Position numbers and translations under genes: made by a program
Notes under the pieces: generated by a model
Seen by the model: only the letters and a program-made list of their open reading frames with translations
Told to the model about the DNA's origin: nothing
Databases searched by the model: none
Assembly (NCBI GenBank): GCA_947623175.1
Contig: CANQGK010000003.1
Location: forward strand, 73,667-122,283
DNA: 48,617 nt
Source: an uncultured Clostridia bacterium
GTDB taxonomy: Bacteria; Bacillota; Clostridia; Oscillospirales; Acutalibacteraceae
Direction: 5' to 3'
Shown: positions 16,822-24,916 of the stretch, one piece after another
Layout of the letters: each line of letters opens with the position of its first letter
Numbering within the stretch: the stretch's first letter is position 1

Positions 16822-18099
16822 TCAGAATAATATATCTTCGCTTTTAAGCGTCCGCTTTATAAAGCGATACATCTCATGGTAAACCGACTGACCGTACTGC
16901 GTTTTATGTTTGTACCACTCATTTACGCAAATAGGTCCGTTATCAATGTAATACATATGCACAAAATCGATTCTGCCGTTTTCCAACATGCACATCATCG
17001 TTTCTTTAAAGCCCCGTATACCTGCCGAGGTATTAAACGCAGAAGCTTCCATTTCCATACCCATTCCGTTAAGCTCCGTTATGTTGGAATTTGTGCTCAG
17101 GCGTTCTATCGGCCCCGCGTTCGGACCGTCGGGCGTACCGGGAAAATAATTCGACTGCATGGTGGCAATATCGAATTTCAATTTTTTCCAATCGGAATAA
17201 CCCCTCGCATTGAAAAAGGGCGACCAATTTGTTATATAATTTTTCGAATGAATATAATCGTTCATTTTTTGTATTAAAGAATAATGCGCTTGTTCGGCAT
17301 ATTCGTCAAACCAATAAAATCCGACTAATTTCAAATTTTTGAATTTTTTCGAATTAAAGATACTTATGTGCGTATCTATAAACCATTTAAGCGCCTCAAG
17401 TCTGCCCTCTTCCGTAGAACAGTCTATCTTTTTGCCGTTATATTCCCCAAAATCGGTTACAACCTCCATAGGTCTGAAAAGAGGCAAAAATACATTTACC
17501 TTATAATCCTTTTTACCGAGCGCCGTCTTAACCGTTCCGACAGCTTTTTCCAATGCGTTAACGTTGCAATCCTCCCGGTAAAGCGAGTTATTGATATAAT
17601 TCAGAATATACTTCTGATCCATGGGAATGTCGATTTCCTCACTGGGAGATGGCAAAAACGCAAAAGTATCAAACATTGTATCTACAATTTTTCCCGCCTG
17701 CATATATCCCACGCTCGGTAAAAACTGTTCTTCGGTAACCTTGGAGCTGCTGTTCGTATAGCTTTTAAGCATTTCATAAATATTCCACTTATTTTTATAG
17801 GTTTTTATGGAGCGCTTATTATCCACTATAACCACATCTTCCACTGTCTCGGGCTCGTAAACTACTGTTTGTTTCTTTTTCGAGGATACCGTATCTGCAG
17901 TATTATCATCTTGCGAAAGGTCAATATCTTCCTGTCCGGCAGAATTAACGGACGGGGTATCGGAAATTGTTTTATCACCGCTCGCGGTTGATGCCGTATT
18001 ATGCGGTTCGTTTTTACCGCCGTCGCAGGCGGTAAAGCATACCATGCAATCAATTATTAAAATAATTGCAAATATTCGCATTAAAAGTTTACTTCGCAT
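16822..18099 (-). CDS. DUF4855-family lipoprotein
   Basis: The 425-residue product has a lipoprotein signal ending VCFTAC (Cys about 25) and an acidic Ser/Thr linker to about residue 75. The remainder matches the layout I know for DUF4855: an opening with IYEMLKSYT, then SVGYMQAG, MFDTFAFLPSP, YINNSLYRED, an ALEKAVGTVKTALG helix, VNVFLPLFRP, LVGFYWFDEYAEQ, YIHSKNYITNWSPFFNARG and FDIATMQSNYFPG. The pattern suggests a barrel-fold, glycosidase-like protein of unknown activity. DUF4855 and DUF5696 proteins tend to accompany sugar ABC importers, as here. AAAGGAA precedes the start. The gene is 71 bases after the binding-protein gene and nine before the LRR gene. Confidence 0.8.
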   Translation of the reverse strand: MRSKLLMRIFAIILIIDCMVCFTACDGGKNEPHNTASTASGDKTISDTPSVNSAGQEDIDLSQDDNTADTVSSKKKQTVVYEPETVEDVVIVDNKRSIKTYKNKWNIYEMLKSYTNSSSKVTEEQFLPSVGYMQAGKIVDTMFDTFAFLPSPSEEIDIPMDQKYILNYINNSLYREDCNVNALEKAVGTVKTALGKKDYKVNVFLPLFRPMEVVTDFGEYNGKKIDCSTEEGRLEALKWFIDTHISIFNSKKFKNLKLVGFYWFDEYAEQAHYSLIQKMNDYIHSKNYITNWSPFFNARGYSDWKKLKFDIATMQSNYFPGTPDGPNAGPIERLSTNSNITELNGMGMEMEASAFNTSAGIRGFKETMMCMLENGRIDFVHMYYIDNGPICVNEWYKHKTQYGQSVYHEMYRFIKRTLKSEDILF

Positions 18100-18170
18100 T
18101 TACAAATTCCTTTCAATTGCTCGGGACATATTCCCCGATAGAATATTAAGGTGTAAAAAATTATTTGCCG

Positions 18171-19604
18171 TTATTTGTGAAGCTTTGCGATATTGTTATT
18201 GTCGATTTTAACCGTATCGTTAATCATACCTTGATAAGAATCGATTACCGATTTTACGTTAGCGCCGGTTCCCTTTATCATATCCTGCCATACTGCATAA
18301 TTGTATCCGTTTCCGAAGAAGAATTCGTTTTTGCTTATAACCGATTTAACTACGGTTTTGGCTTCTTCGTTAAAGTAAAATTCATCTTCGTCTAACGATT
18401 CCGGTGAATAAATATAACGCAGGAAATAAGGTACCGCGGCAGCGTTTTTAGCTCCTACGGGAATACCGTATGCACAAGTGGTAAACATAGGCGTATGCGT
18501 GGAATCGGTGGGCATCGGCACAAAGCCTAAATTATTGCCTTTTTTGAGAGATTCGTTGCCTACGCCCATTTTTTCCGCGGTAGAAGAATAGGTCCATGAA
18601 AAAAGTATTTTGCCGGATTCGAAGCCAGTTACGTCAACAACGGAGGTAGACCATTTTTTATTTATGGCGTCAACAATCTCGCCATAGCGCTTTATCGACT
18701 CCGCGGTATTGGATTCGTTTACGGTTTTGCCTTTTTCGCCGTCATAACGCCACAGAGATACGCCGAAAGCGTTTACGTATCCGTCCTCCGTGCCCCAGGT
18801 AGATCCGTAATAGCCTTCTTTTCCGCCGTTGGCTTTAACAAAGGCGTCGCACATTGACCAAAACTTACTCCAATTCCATTTGGACGGATTTGATTTCCAA
18901 AGCGTATATGGGTCGTCCTTTGACAGGTTTGCACGCTTGAGCGCTTTTTTATTGTAAACTATTATACCTATGTTTTTGTTGGGAGAATCTTGTACATTAA
19001 CGGCATAACATTTACCGTTATATGTAAACATTTGCATCAGCTTTTTATCCCACGCGTTATCTTTAAAATTATATCCGCTGTTGGTTATAGGCTGCAGATT
19101 GGAAACAGTACCTACGTTATTGTCTTCACACATTACGACGTCGGGCGATTTACCCGCCGAAATACGTGCCGCGAGAGTCGATTGGTAAGTAGGTTTGTCT
19201 GCGACCTCGATTTCCACCTTTATGCCGGTTTTTTGTTGGAATTTATTTAAAGCTGTTTTATAAACAGTGCTTCTCAAATCATCCCAAAAGAACATTTTAA
19301 TGGTTGAACCTCTTAGTTTTGTGGGCATGGTGTCCAAAAATTCATCCGGCGTCATATTATCCTTTACGGTAGGATTAGCGGTTGAGGTCGAACCGGAAGA
19401 TACCTTGCTTTGCGTACCGTTGCTTTCTTTGGGTGCTTCGGATTGGGTATCGTTATCGGATACCGTCGTTTCGTCACCACCAGCAACTTCGCCGGGTACA
19501 TCTTCGTAATAAGATTCGTACTCTGTCTTAGCGCCGCAGGCGGCACACATGAAAATAAGCGATATGCTTAACAATATACTTAAGACTCTGCTGATTTTTT
19601 TCAT
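18171..19604 (-). CDS. Sugar ABC importer substrate-binding lipoprotein (family 1 type)
   Basis: The 477-residue product has a lipobox (FMCAAC, Cys about 22), a long Ser/Thr/Glu linker to about residue 85, then a solute-binding fold. Signs are STIKMFFWDDLRSTVYKTALNKF, FQQKTGIKVEIEV, AARISAGKSPDVVM, GYPV-like bilobed core segments and LGFVPMPTDSTHTP. It most resembles carbohydrate-binding proteins of the MsmE/UgpB type. The likely partners are the permeases at 23038-24916, which the dockerin GH26 gene separates from it. No ATPase is in the window, as is common in Firmicutes that share one MsmX-like ATPase. The ligand cannot be read from sequence, though the operon suggests oligosaccharides. 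Confidence 0.88.
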   Translation of the reverse strand: MKKISRVLSILLSISLIFMCAACGAKTEYESYYEDVPGEVAGGDETTVSDNDTQSEAPKESNGTQSKVSSGSTSTANPTVKDNMTPDEFLDTMPTKLRGSTIKMFFWDDLRSTVYKTALNKFQQKTGIKVEIEVADKPTYQSTLAARISAGKSPDVVMCEDNNVGTVSNLQPITNSGYNFKDNAWDKKLMQMFTYNGKCYAVNVQDSPNKNIGIIVYNKKALKRANLSKDDPYTLWKSNPSKWNWSKFWSMCDAFVKANGGKEGYYGSTWGTEDGYVNAFGVSLWRYDGEKGKTVNESNTAESIKRYGEIVDAINKKWSTSVVDVTGFESGKILFSWTYSSTAEKMGVGNESLKKGNNLGFVPMPTDSTHTPMFTTCAYGIPVGAKNAAAVPYFLRYIYSPESLDEDEFYFNEEAKTVVKSVISKNEFFFGNGYNYAVWQDMIKGTGANVKSVIDSYQGMINDTVKIDNNNIAKLHK

Positions 19605-19688
19605 AAATATTACCTCACCTTAAATTTTACTTTTTTAAAGTATTCAATTTACCGGAGAATTTCCCCCGCTGTAAAAACCTGTTGCTTT

Positions 19689-22600
19689 TCAAATATTTGC
19701 GATATCGTCAAGCATAAGCGCACTGCCCGGAAGTGTAAGAGGATTAAGTAAGTCAATGTTGCAATAAATACCCACATACGCGATTTTATAGGGCAAATTT
19801 ACCGTAAGCTCCTCTAACTTTGAGGCTAAATTCTTGTGAGCCGAACTATCCGAACTAAAGAACTCGGAAACGGCGACGGGCTTATCCCCGCAAGCCTGCT
19901 GTAAATAGTAATAATCATCCGCAATATCGTGGAAATTATTGTTTGACGGATAACAGTCAATACTTAAAATATCTACATTATCGGGGCTTATCAAATCGGA
20001 CGTCGAACAGGATGCGTCAATATTGAACTGCCATATAATATTATCAAGTCCGCATTCGTCCGTGAAATAATCGTGTACGTAATTGTAAAGCTTTGCCGTC
20101 ATTTCGGGAGTAATGTTGTTATTAAAATTCGAACACCACCAGAACGAGCCGTAATTATTTTCATGCAGTGGACGATAAATAACGTTTATTCCCAAATTGT
20201 TAAGCTGATTTATGAACGCCGCTTCTATTGCCAATTCCTCGCGAAAATTATTATAAAGGTCGTTCCCGGGCGTATAAACCTGCACGTATTGCTCTGCCGT
20301 AAGTCTGCAACGCGAATTATTGGCGCCCGCGTTCGAAGATTCCGAAAGCTTTTTCGTAGGATCCAACCAATGTGAAGTCAATGCAATAAAGCCGCCGTCG
20401 TTAGCGAATTTTGCCGTTTGCGCCACAACGTAATTCGTTTTGTTTTCGTCAATATAAGGCAATGCGCACATATCAAAGTCAATGTAAGCAGGTTTTTCAT
20501 CGGTTTTTTGCTCGAATTTCTCAACGGATTTTGCAATTTTTATATCGTTTGCAATATTAAAACCCAGTGCATAACCGTCGGTATTATGTAATGTCGAAAT
20601 TAAGGAAGCAAGCTCGGGCTTTGTGCGAATATTTGTAAGAGCCAACAGCGCATTTTTAATAAATATCAAATCTGCGGCGGTAATATTTTCGGCGGTATCA
20701 TAAGCGTCGTGACCGAGATTTGCCATATTTATTTCCACATTCTCACCGATCGCCGCTTTTTTAACGACTATGAGGTCGATAATATTGAATGCGCCGTCGC
20801 CGTTGGCGTCTCCCAAAAGAATGTCGCCCGCAAATTGGAGATCGTCAACCACGGTAATTGTAAACTGACTTTCGGTAACACCAAACCATCCGTATTGTTC
20901 CCATTCGCAGAAATCTACGTCACAATCGGCAATATCGCCTCCTGTAATCGGATTGCCGCTCTCGTCGGATTCATACATCTGTGGATTTGATATTGAATAG
21001 CAATGATTTTTTCTTTCATCGTCAAGATTATCTATATTAATTTCCACATTATAAGACGATGCAGTAAAGGTGTAGCTCAAAACACCGGTTTTGGAATCGT
21101 ATTTTGCGCCGTTAAGCGGCTGTTTGGCGTCCATTACGGTAGTTCCGTCCACTTTAAAGATCGCATTACCCTTTTCATCGTTCCAAATTGCTTTAAAGGT
21201 ATAGGTTCTATCCTTAAATACAAAGACGGTTTTAATCAAGCTTGCCGCATCCCACATGTTCCAATCGTATGACAGCACATATCTGCCGCCTAAAGGCTGT
21301 GCATGAGGAGGATTGTGCCGCAGTTCGAACTCGGTTTTCTTGACCGTTTCTATCGCCTGTGAAATGTCAAATTCATTATTCCAATTCCACGATCTCCATT
21401 CGCAGAAATCCACGTCACAATCGGCAACGTCGCCGCCCGGCAGAATATTTCCCTGTGCGTCCGTTTCAACCAGCTGCGGGTCGGCAATCTTATAGCTGTG
21501 ATATTTTTCCGTATCGTCCGCTCCCAAGTTGTCAAGACTTATCTCTACAATATTTGACTTAGGCGTAAAGGTATAGCTTAATATACCGGTATAAGGATCG
21601 TATTGAGCGCCGTTTTCAAGATTATAGTTACCGTTTATTATCCGCGTACCGTCTACCAATATCCTTGTGGTTGAATTGCCGTATGTTCTGTAAAGCATAC
21701 TGAATGTATAGGTCCTGTTTTTAAATACAAACGTGGAATGAGTTAGCTGACGCTGATCATAACTGTAGGTATATGAAACGGCATATACGTTTTCGTCTTC
21801 CGGAGTTTGGGCATGTGCAGCGCTTCTGATGACAAAGTCGGCGGCATTACCTTCTGTTACGGTAATATTGCCGCTGTCATCGTCTTCAACAAGTGAATAA
21901 TCCTGCTTATAAACCAGCCACTTATCACTGCAAAGGTCAACGTCACAGTCAACCACGTCGCCGTCGACCACCGGTTCTCCGTTTGAATTTACCTCATACA
22001 TCTGCGGATCGGCAAACGCATAATTCTTGTTGTATTTAAATTCATCTTCGTTTTTGCCGTCACCGTATTCGCAGTTATCAATCGAGATTTCAATTACCGA
22101 ATTTTTTGCAACAAAGGTATAGCTTAATCTTCCCGTGTAGGGATCAAAAGAGGCACCGTTTATGGTATCGTAACCGCCGTCTAAAATCTTCACCTCATCT
22201 ACAGCTATAACAGTTTGCGAATTGCCCAAATCCTTCCAAAGCATGCTAAAGGTATATCGTTTTCCCGCGATAGCGGTTGCGTTGTATTTTACAACGCGCT
22301 TATCCCAGCTGTTTTTATAGGAAAATACCCAAACCTGACCCTCCGGTTGAGTATGCGAATCATCCTTTGACGCGGTAATAAAATAAGTTTCGTCTACCGG
22401 TTGGATTGCCAATTCGGGTGTAGGATCGCCCCAAACCGAGGTGTTCCAACTGCAAAAATCAACGTCACAGTCGACTTCTGTGTCCAAAATCGGTCTGCCG
22501 TTTTCGTCCGCCTGATATAGTCGCGGATCGGCAATTGTATAATCCTTTCGCTTTATATCTTCCCCGCGGTTTTCAAAATTAATTTTAAGCGTATCACTTT

Positions 22601-22970
22601 CCGATAAAAATGTGTAGCTCAAACGACCGGTATAAGGATTGTAGGAAGCGTTTTCATTTACGATATTGTATCCGCCGGCAACAATTTGGGTTCCGTTTAT
22701 CTCAACCGAGGTATGGTCGTTGTCGCCGGTCTTCCATAATATGCTGAAGATATAGGTTTTCCCGCTTTCAACAGCTATGTCCTTATGAACAGTCTGCATA
22801 TCCCATTCGACGGCGGGATCGGGATGATACGCATAAACCTTACCGTCGCCGGGTTGTGTGTGCGCGCCTTCGGCGAAAACGCTCATTAGCGGAGTTGCCG
22901 TCAAAACGGCAATCATAGCAATTACAAGTGCTATTGCCTGTACAGATTTGAATAAACGCTTAGGTGTCAT
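19689..22970 (-). CDS. Secreted four-repeat, dockerin-like GH26 glycosidase
   Basis: The 1,093-residue product has a signal peptide (about 1-34, ending VFAEG). Four repeats of about 170 residues start near 36, 205, 383 and 555. Each opens with H(T/A)Q, contains YDPYTG(R/I)LSYTF-like strands, and ends with a Cys pair in DCDVDFCxW. They look like beta-sandwich carbohydrate-binding modules of no family I can name. A type I dockerin-like domain follows (about 717-780; GDANGDGAFNIIDLIVVKK, then a second, weaker half). A GH26 domain ends the protein (about 787-1093), with RPLHENNYGSFWW (acid/base Glu about 935) and PVAVSEFF (nucleophile Glu about 1035). It is a paralogue of the intracellular GH26 at 10191. 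Role: extracellular cleavage of a mannan-like or related polysaccharide, perhaps docked to a cohesin encoded elsewhere. Confidence 0.88.
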   Translation of the reverse strand: MTPKRLFKSVQAIALVIAMIAVLTATPLMSVFAEGAHTQPGDGKVYAYHPDPAVEWDMQTVHKDIAVESGKTYIFSILWKTGDNDHTSVEINGTQIVAGGYNIVNENASYNPYTGRLSYTFLSESDTLKINFENRGEDIKRKDYTIADPRLYQADENGRPILDTEVDCDVDFCSWNTSVWGDPTPELAIQPVDETYFITASKDDSHTQPEGQVWVFSYKNSWDKRVVKYNATAIAGKRYTFSMLWKDLGNSQTVIAVDEVKILDGGYDTINGASFDPYTGRLSYTFVAKNSVIEISIDNCEYGDGKNEDEFKYNKNYAFADPQMYEVNSNGEPVVDGDVVDCDVDLCSDKWLVYKQDYSLVEDDDSGNITVTEGNAADFVIRSAAHAQTPEDENVYAVSYTYSYDQRQLTHSTFVFKNRTYTFSMLYRTYGNSTTRILVDGTRIINGNYNLENGAQYDPYTGILSYTFTPKSNIVEISLDNLGADDTEKYHSYKIADPQLVETDAQGNILPGGDVADCDVDFCEWRSWNWNNEFDISQAIETVKKTEFELRHNPPHAQPLGGRYVLSYDWNMWDAASLIKTVFVFKDRTYTFKAIWNDEKGNAIFKVDGTTVMDAKQPLNGAKYDSKTGVLSYTFTASSYNVEINIDNLDDERKNHCYSISNPQMYESDESGNPITGGDIADCDVDFCEWEQYGWFGVTESQFTITVVDDLQFAGDILLGDANGDGAFNIIDLIVVKKAAIGENVEINMANLGHDAYDTAENITAADLIFIKNALLALTNIRTKPELASLISTLHNTDGYALGFNIANDIKIAKSVEKFEQKTDEKPAYIDFDMCALPYIDENKTNYVVAQTAKFANDGGFIALTSHWLDPTKKLSESSNAGANNSRCRLTAEQYVQVYTPGNDLYNNFREELAIEAAFINQLNNLGINVIYRPLHENNYGSFWWCSNFNNNITPEMTAKLYNYVHDYFTDECGLDNIIWQFNIDASCSTSDLISPDNVDILSIDCYPSNNNFHDIADDYYYLQQACGDKPVAVSEFFSSDSSAHKNLASKLEELTVNLPYKIAYVGIYCNIDLLNPLTLPGSALMLDDIANI

Positions 22971-23037
22971 TTTACTTTCTCCTTTGCAATTTTTATTTTT
23001 TTAATAAAATTACCGGTTTAAATTGAGCCGTAGGTCT

Positions 23038-24009
23038 TTATCCCACAATGCCGACTCTGTCAATGCTTTGTATAAATTTGCGCTGCATTAACAAATACAT
23101 GGCAAGCGGCGGAATTATAAACAAAATACAAGCACAAAGCTCTACACCGTAGCTTAATGTTGTGTTAATCGTTATGTTATGGTTGCGCGCCCATATACTT
23201 ATCACGGTTTCTGCGTTGTACAGCTGTGAAGAAAGGGTAAAATTGTTTGTTGTATACATAGTCGGCAAAAGCCAATCGTTCCAATGCCAAACCACCGAAA
23301 AAATCGTAACGGTAAGAATAACTACGCCGCTGCTCGGAATAATTATGCTGAAAAATGTTTTAAAAGGACCTGCGCCGTCAAGCCATGCCGCCTCTTCGAG
23401 TTCTACCGGCAATCCTTTAAAAAATTGTATATAAATATACATAAGTATTCCGCTTTTTAATCCTACCCCGAATATTGACGGCAGATAGAAACACCAAAGA
23501 GTATCCGTAAGGTTGGGCCGCAGCTCCCTCCCCGTAAGCTTACTTATCAAGCCCAGAATACCGAAAAAGTCCATATGGCGAAAATTAGTTATGCGCGGCA
23601 TAATTAGGACAATGTCAGGCACAAGAATTATAAGTATTAAAAAGAAGGTAAGCAATCCGTTTATTTTCATTTTAAAACGGGAAATTCCGTAGGAATAAAA
23701 CGCACAGGTGAATACCTGAATAAGACCGCTTAAAATGCTGAAAATAAGGGTATTTCTTAAAGCTTTAGGATATTGCATCCCCCGAAAAGCCAACTTAAAG
23801 CTGTAAAATGACGGCGAATGTGATATCCATTTAACGGCGGGATTCATAACGTCGGGTCGGGTTTTGATCGCGTTTGCTATCATAAATATAACCGGATAAA
23901 GCAGTATATATGAAAACGCAATCAAAAATATAATTCTGAAAATTGCAGCAAGCGCCCTTGTAGTATGCTTCGTTGTTCTGTGTAAAGTGTTTTGATTTAT
24001 TCTAACCAT
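23038..24009 (-). CDS. Sugar ABC importer permease (MalG/AraQ-like)
   Basis: The 323-residue product has six predicted membrane segments. The cytoplasmic EAA loop reads EEAAWLDGAGPFKTFFSIIIP at about 210-230, the contact for the ATPase. The C-terminus QRKFIQSIDRVGIVG is typical of MalG-type subunits (QRxFxxGxxxGAVKG class, here divergent). It starts one base past the end of the preceding permease gene, so the two are almost certainly translated together and form a heterodimer. It has a longer N-terminus (about 20 extra residues) than its counterpart at 29243. Confidence 0.9.
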   Translation of the reverse strand: MVRINQNTLHRTTKHTTRALAAIFRIIFLIAFSYILLYPVIFMIANAIKTRPDVMNPAVKWISHSPSFYSFKLAFRGMQYPKALRNTLIFSILSGLIQVFTCAFYSYGISRFKMKINGLLTFFLILIILVPDIVLIMPRITNFRHMDFFGILGLISKLTGRELRPNLTDTLWCFYLPSIFGVGLKSGILMYIYIQFFKGLPVELEEAAWLDGAGPFKTFFSIIIPSSGVVILTVTIFSVVWHWNDWLLPTMYTTNNFTLSSQLYNAETVISIWARNHNITINTTLSYGVELCACILFIIPPLAMYLLMQRKFIQSIDRVGIVG

Positions 24010-24010
24010 A

Positions 24011-24916
24011 TTATTCCCACCTGTTTAAAAGCAACTTTTTATACACGATAACGATAATTGCAATTATTATTTCGGTAAAAATGAAATACGGCCAAAGCAT
24101 TGCGGAGGAGGTGCTGTAATCTTGCTGCAATAAAAGTGAGGTGGCTTTTGAAACAAGGGCGCTTTTTTCCACAAAAAGCTCTACTATTGTATAAAAAATC
24201 ACAAGCAGTATTACTCTCCCCAGCATAGGTACGGTAACAAACCAAAATTCTTCCCATTTGGATATACCCTCAACCCTGCCGACTTCGTAAAGCTGTTCGG
24301 GTATTGTTTGAAGTCCGGCGACAAATAAGAGAATTTGTATTCCGCAAGACCATATAAGATTAAAAGTATTCGAAAGCCAATCGGTTATAAGCTTGCCTAT
24401 ATTTTCGGGTAAATTAAGCTTGGCTATAAGCTCGGAAAAATTTATTACGTTCATATACGAAGAGGTTTGGCTTGCCGCCATACCGGAAGTTTCCATTATT
24501 CCCTGCTGCATTGAAAAGGAGGAAAGCTTTGTCATTACCACGCTTGATCCTATTATTACCGGCAAAAAGAATATTGCGCGCGCAAAGGTGCGCCCCGCGA
24601 ATTTTTGATTTAAAATAAGAGCAAGCATCATAGAGAGCGCAACGATAATAGGAAGCGACGTAAAAAGACTCGAAAAGGATTCCGCCATAAGATTTGTGTA
24701 ATCGGCGGATTGCGCAAACAGCTTATAATAATTTTCAAAACCTATAAAATGAGTTTCTAAGCCCTGCGGCGTCATATTAGTATCGGAAAGTCCGTAAATT
24801 ACGGAGTTTATAAGCGGTACAATTACAAAAATTATTATGCCGACTATCCATGGAATAACAAACATATAGCCATATCTGCGTTTTATGACTTCTATGCCCT
24901 GCGGACGCTTTTTCAT
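24011..24916 (-). CDS. Sugar ABC importer permease (MalF/UgpA-like)
   Basis: The 301-residue product has six membrane segments. An N-terminal GYMFVIPWIVGIIIFVIVPL helix is typical of MalF/UgpA subunits. The EAA loop is variant: YEVGRVEGISKWEEFWFVTVPML (about 210-232), with Val and Gly replacing the usual Ala-Ala and Glu replacing the conserved Asp before Gly. The gene overlaps the DUF5696 gene by four bases (ATGA) and is followed directly by its partner permease. Confidence 0.9.
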   Translation of the reverse strand: MKKRPQGIEVIKRRYGYMFVIPWIVGIIIFVIVPLINSVIYGLSDTNMTPQGLETHFIGFENYYKLFAQSADYTNLMAESFSSLFTSLPIIVALSMMLALILNQKFAGRTFARAIFFLPVIIGSSVVMTKLSSFSMQQGIMETSGMAASQTSSYMNVINFSELIAKLNLPENIGKLITDWLSNTFNLIWSCGIQILLFVAGLQTIPEQLYEVGRVEGISKWEEFWFVTVPMLGRVILLVIFYTIVELFVEKSALVSKATSLLLQQDYSTSSAMLWPYFIFTEIIIAIIVIVYKKLLLNRWE

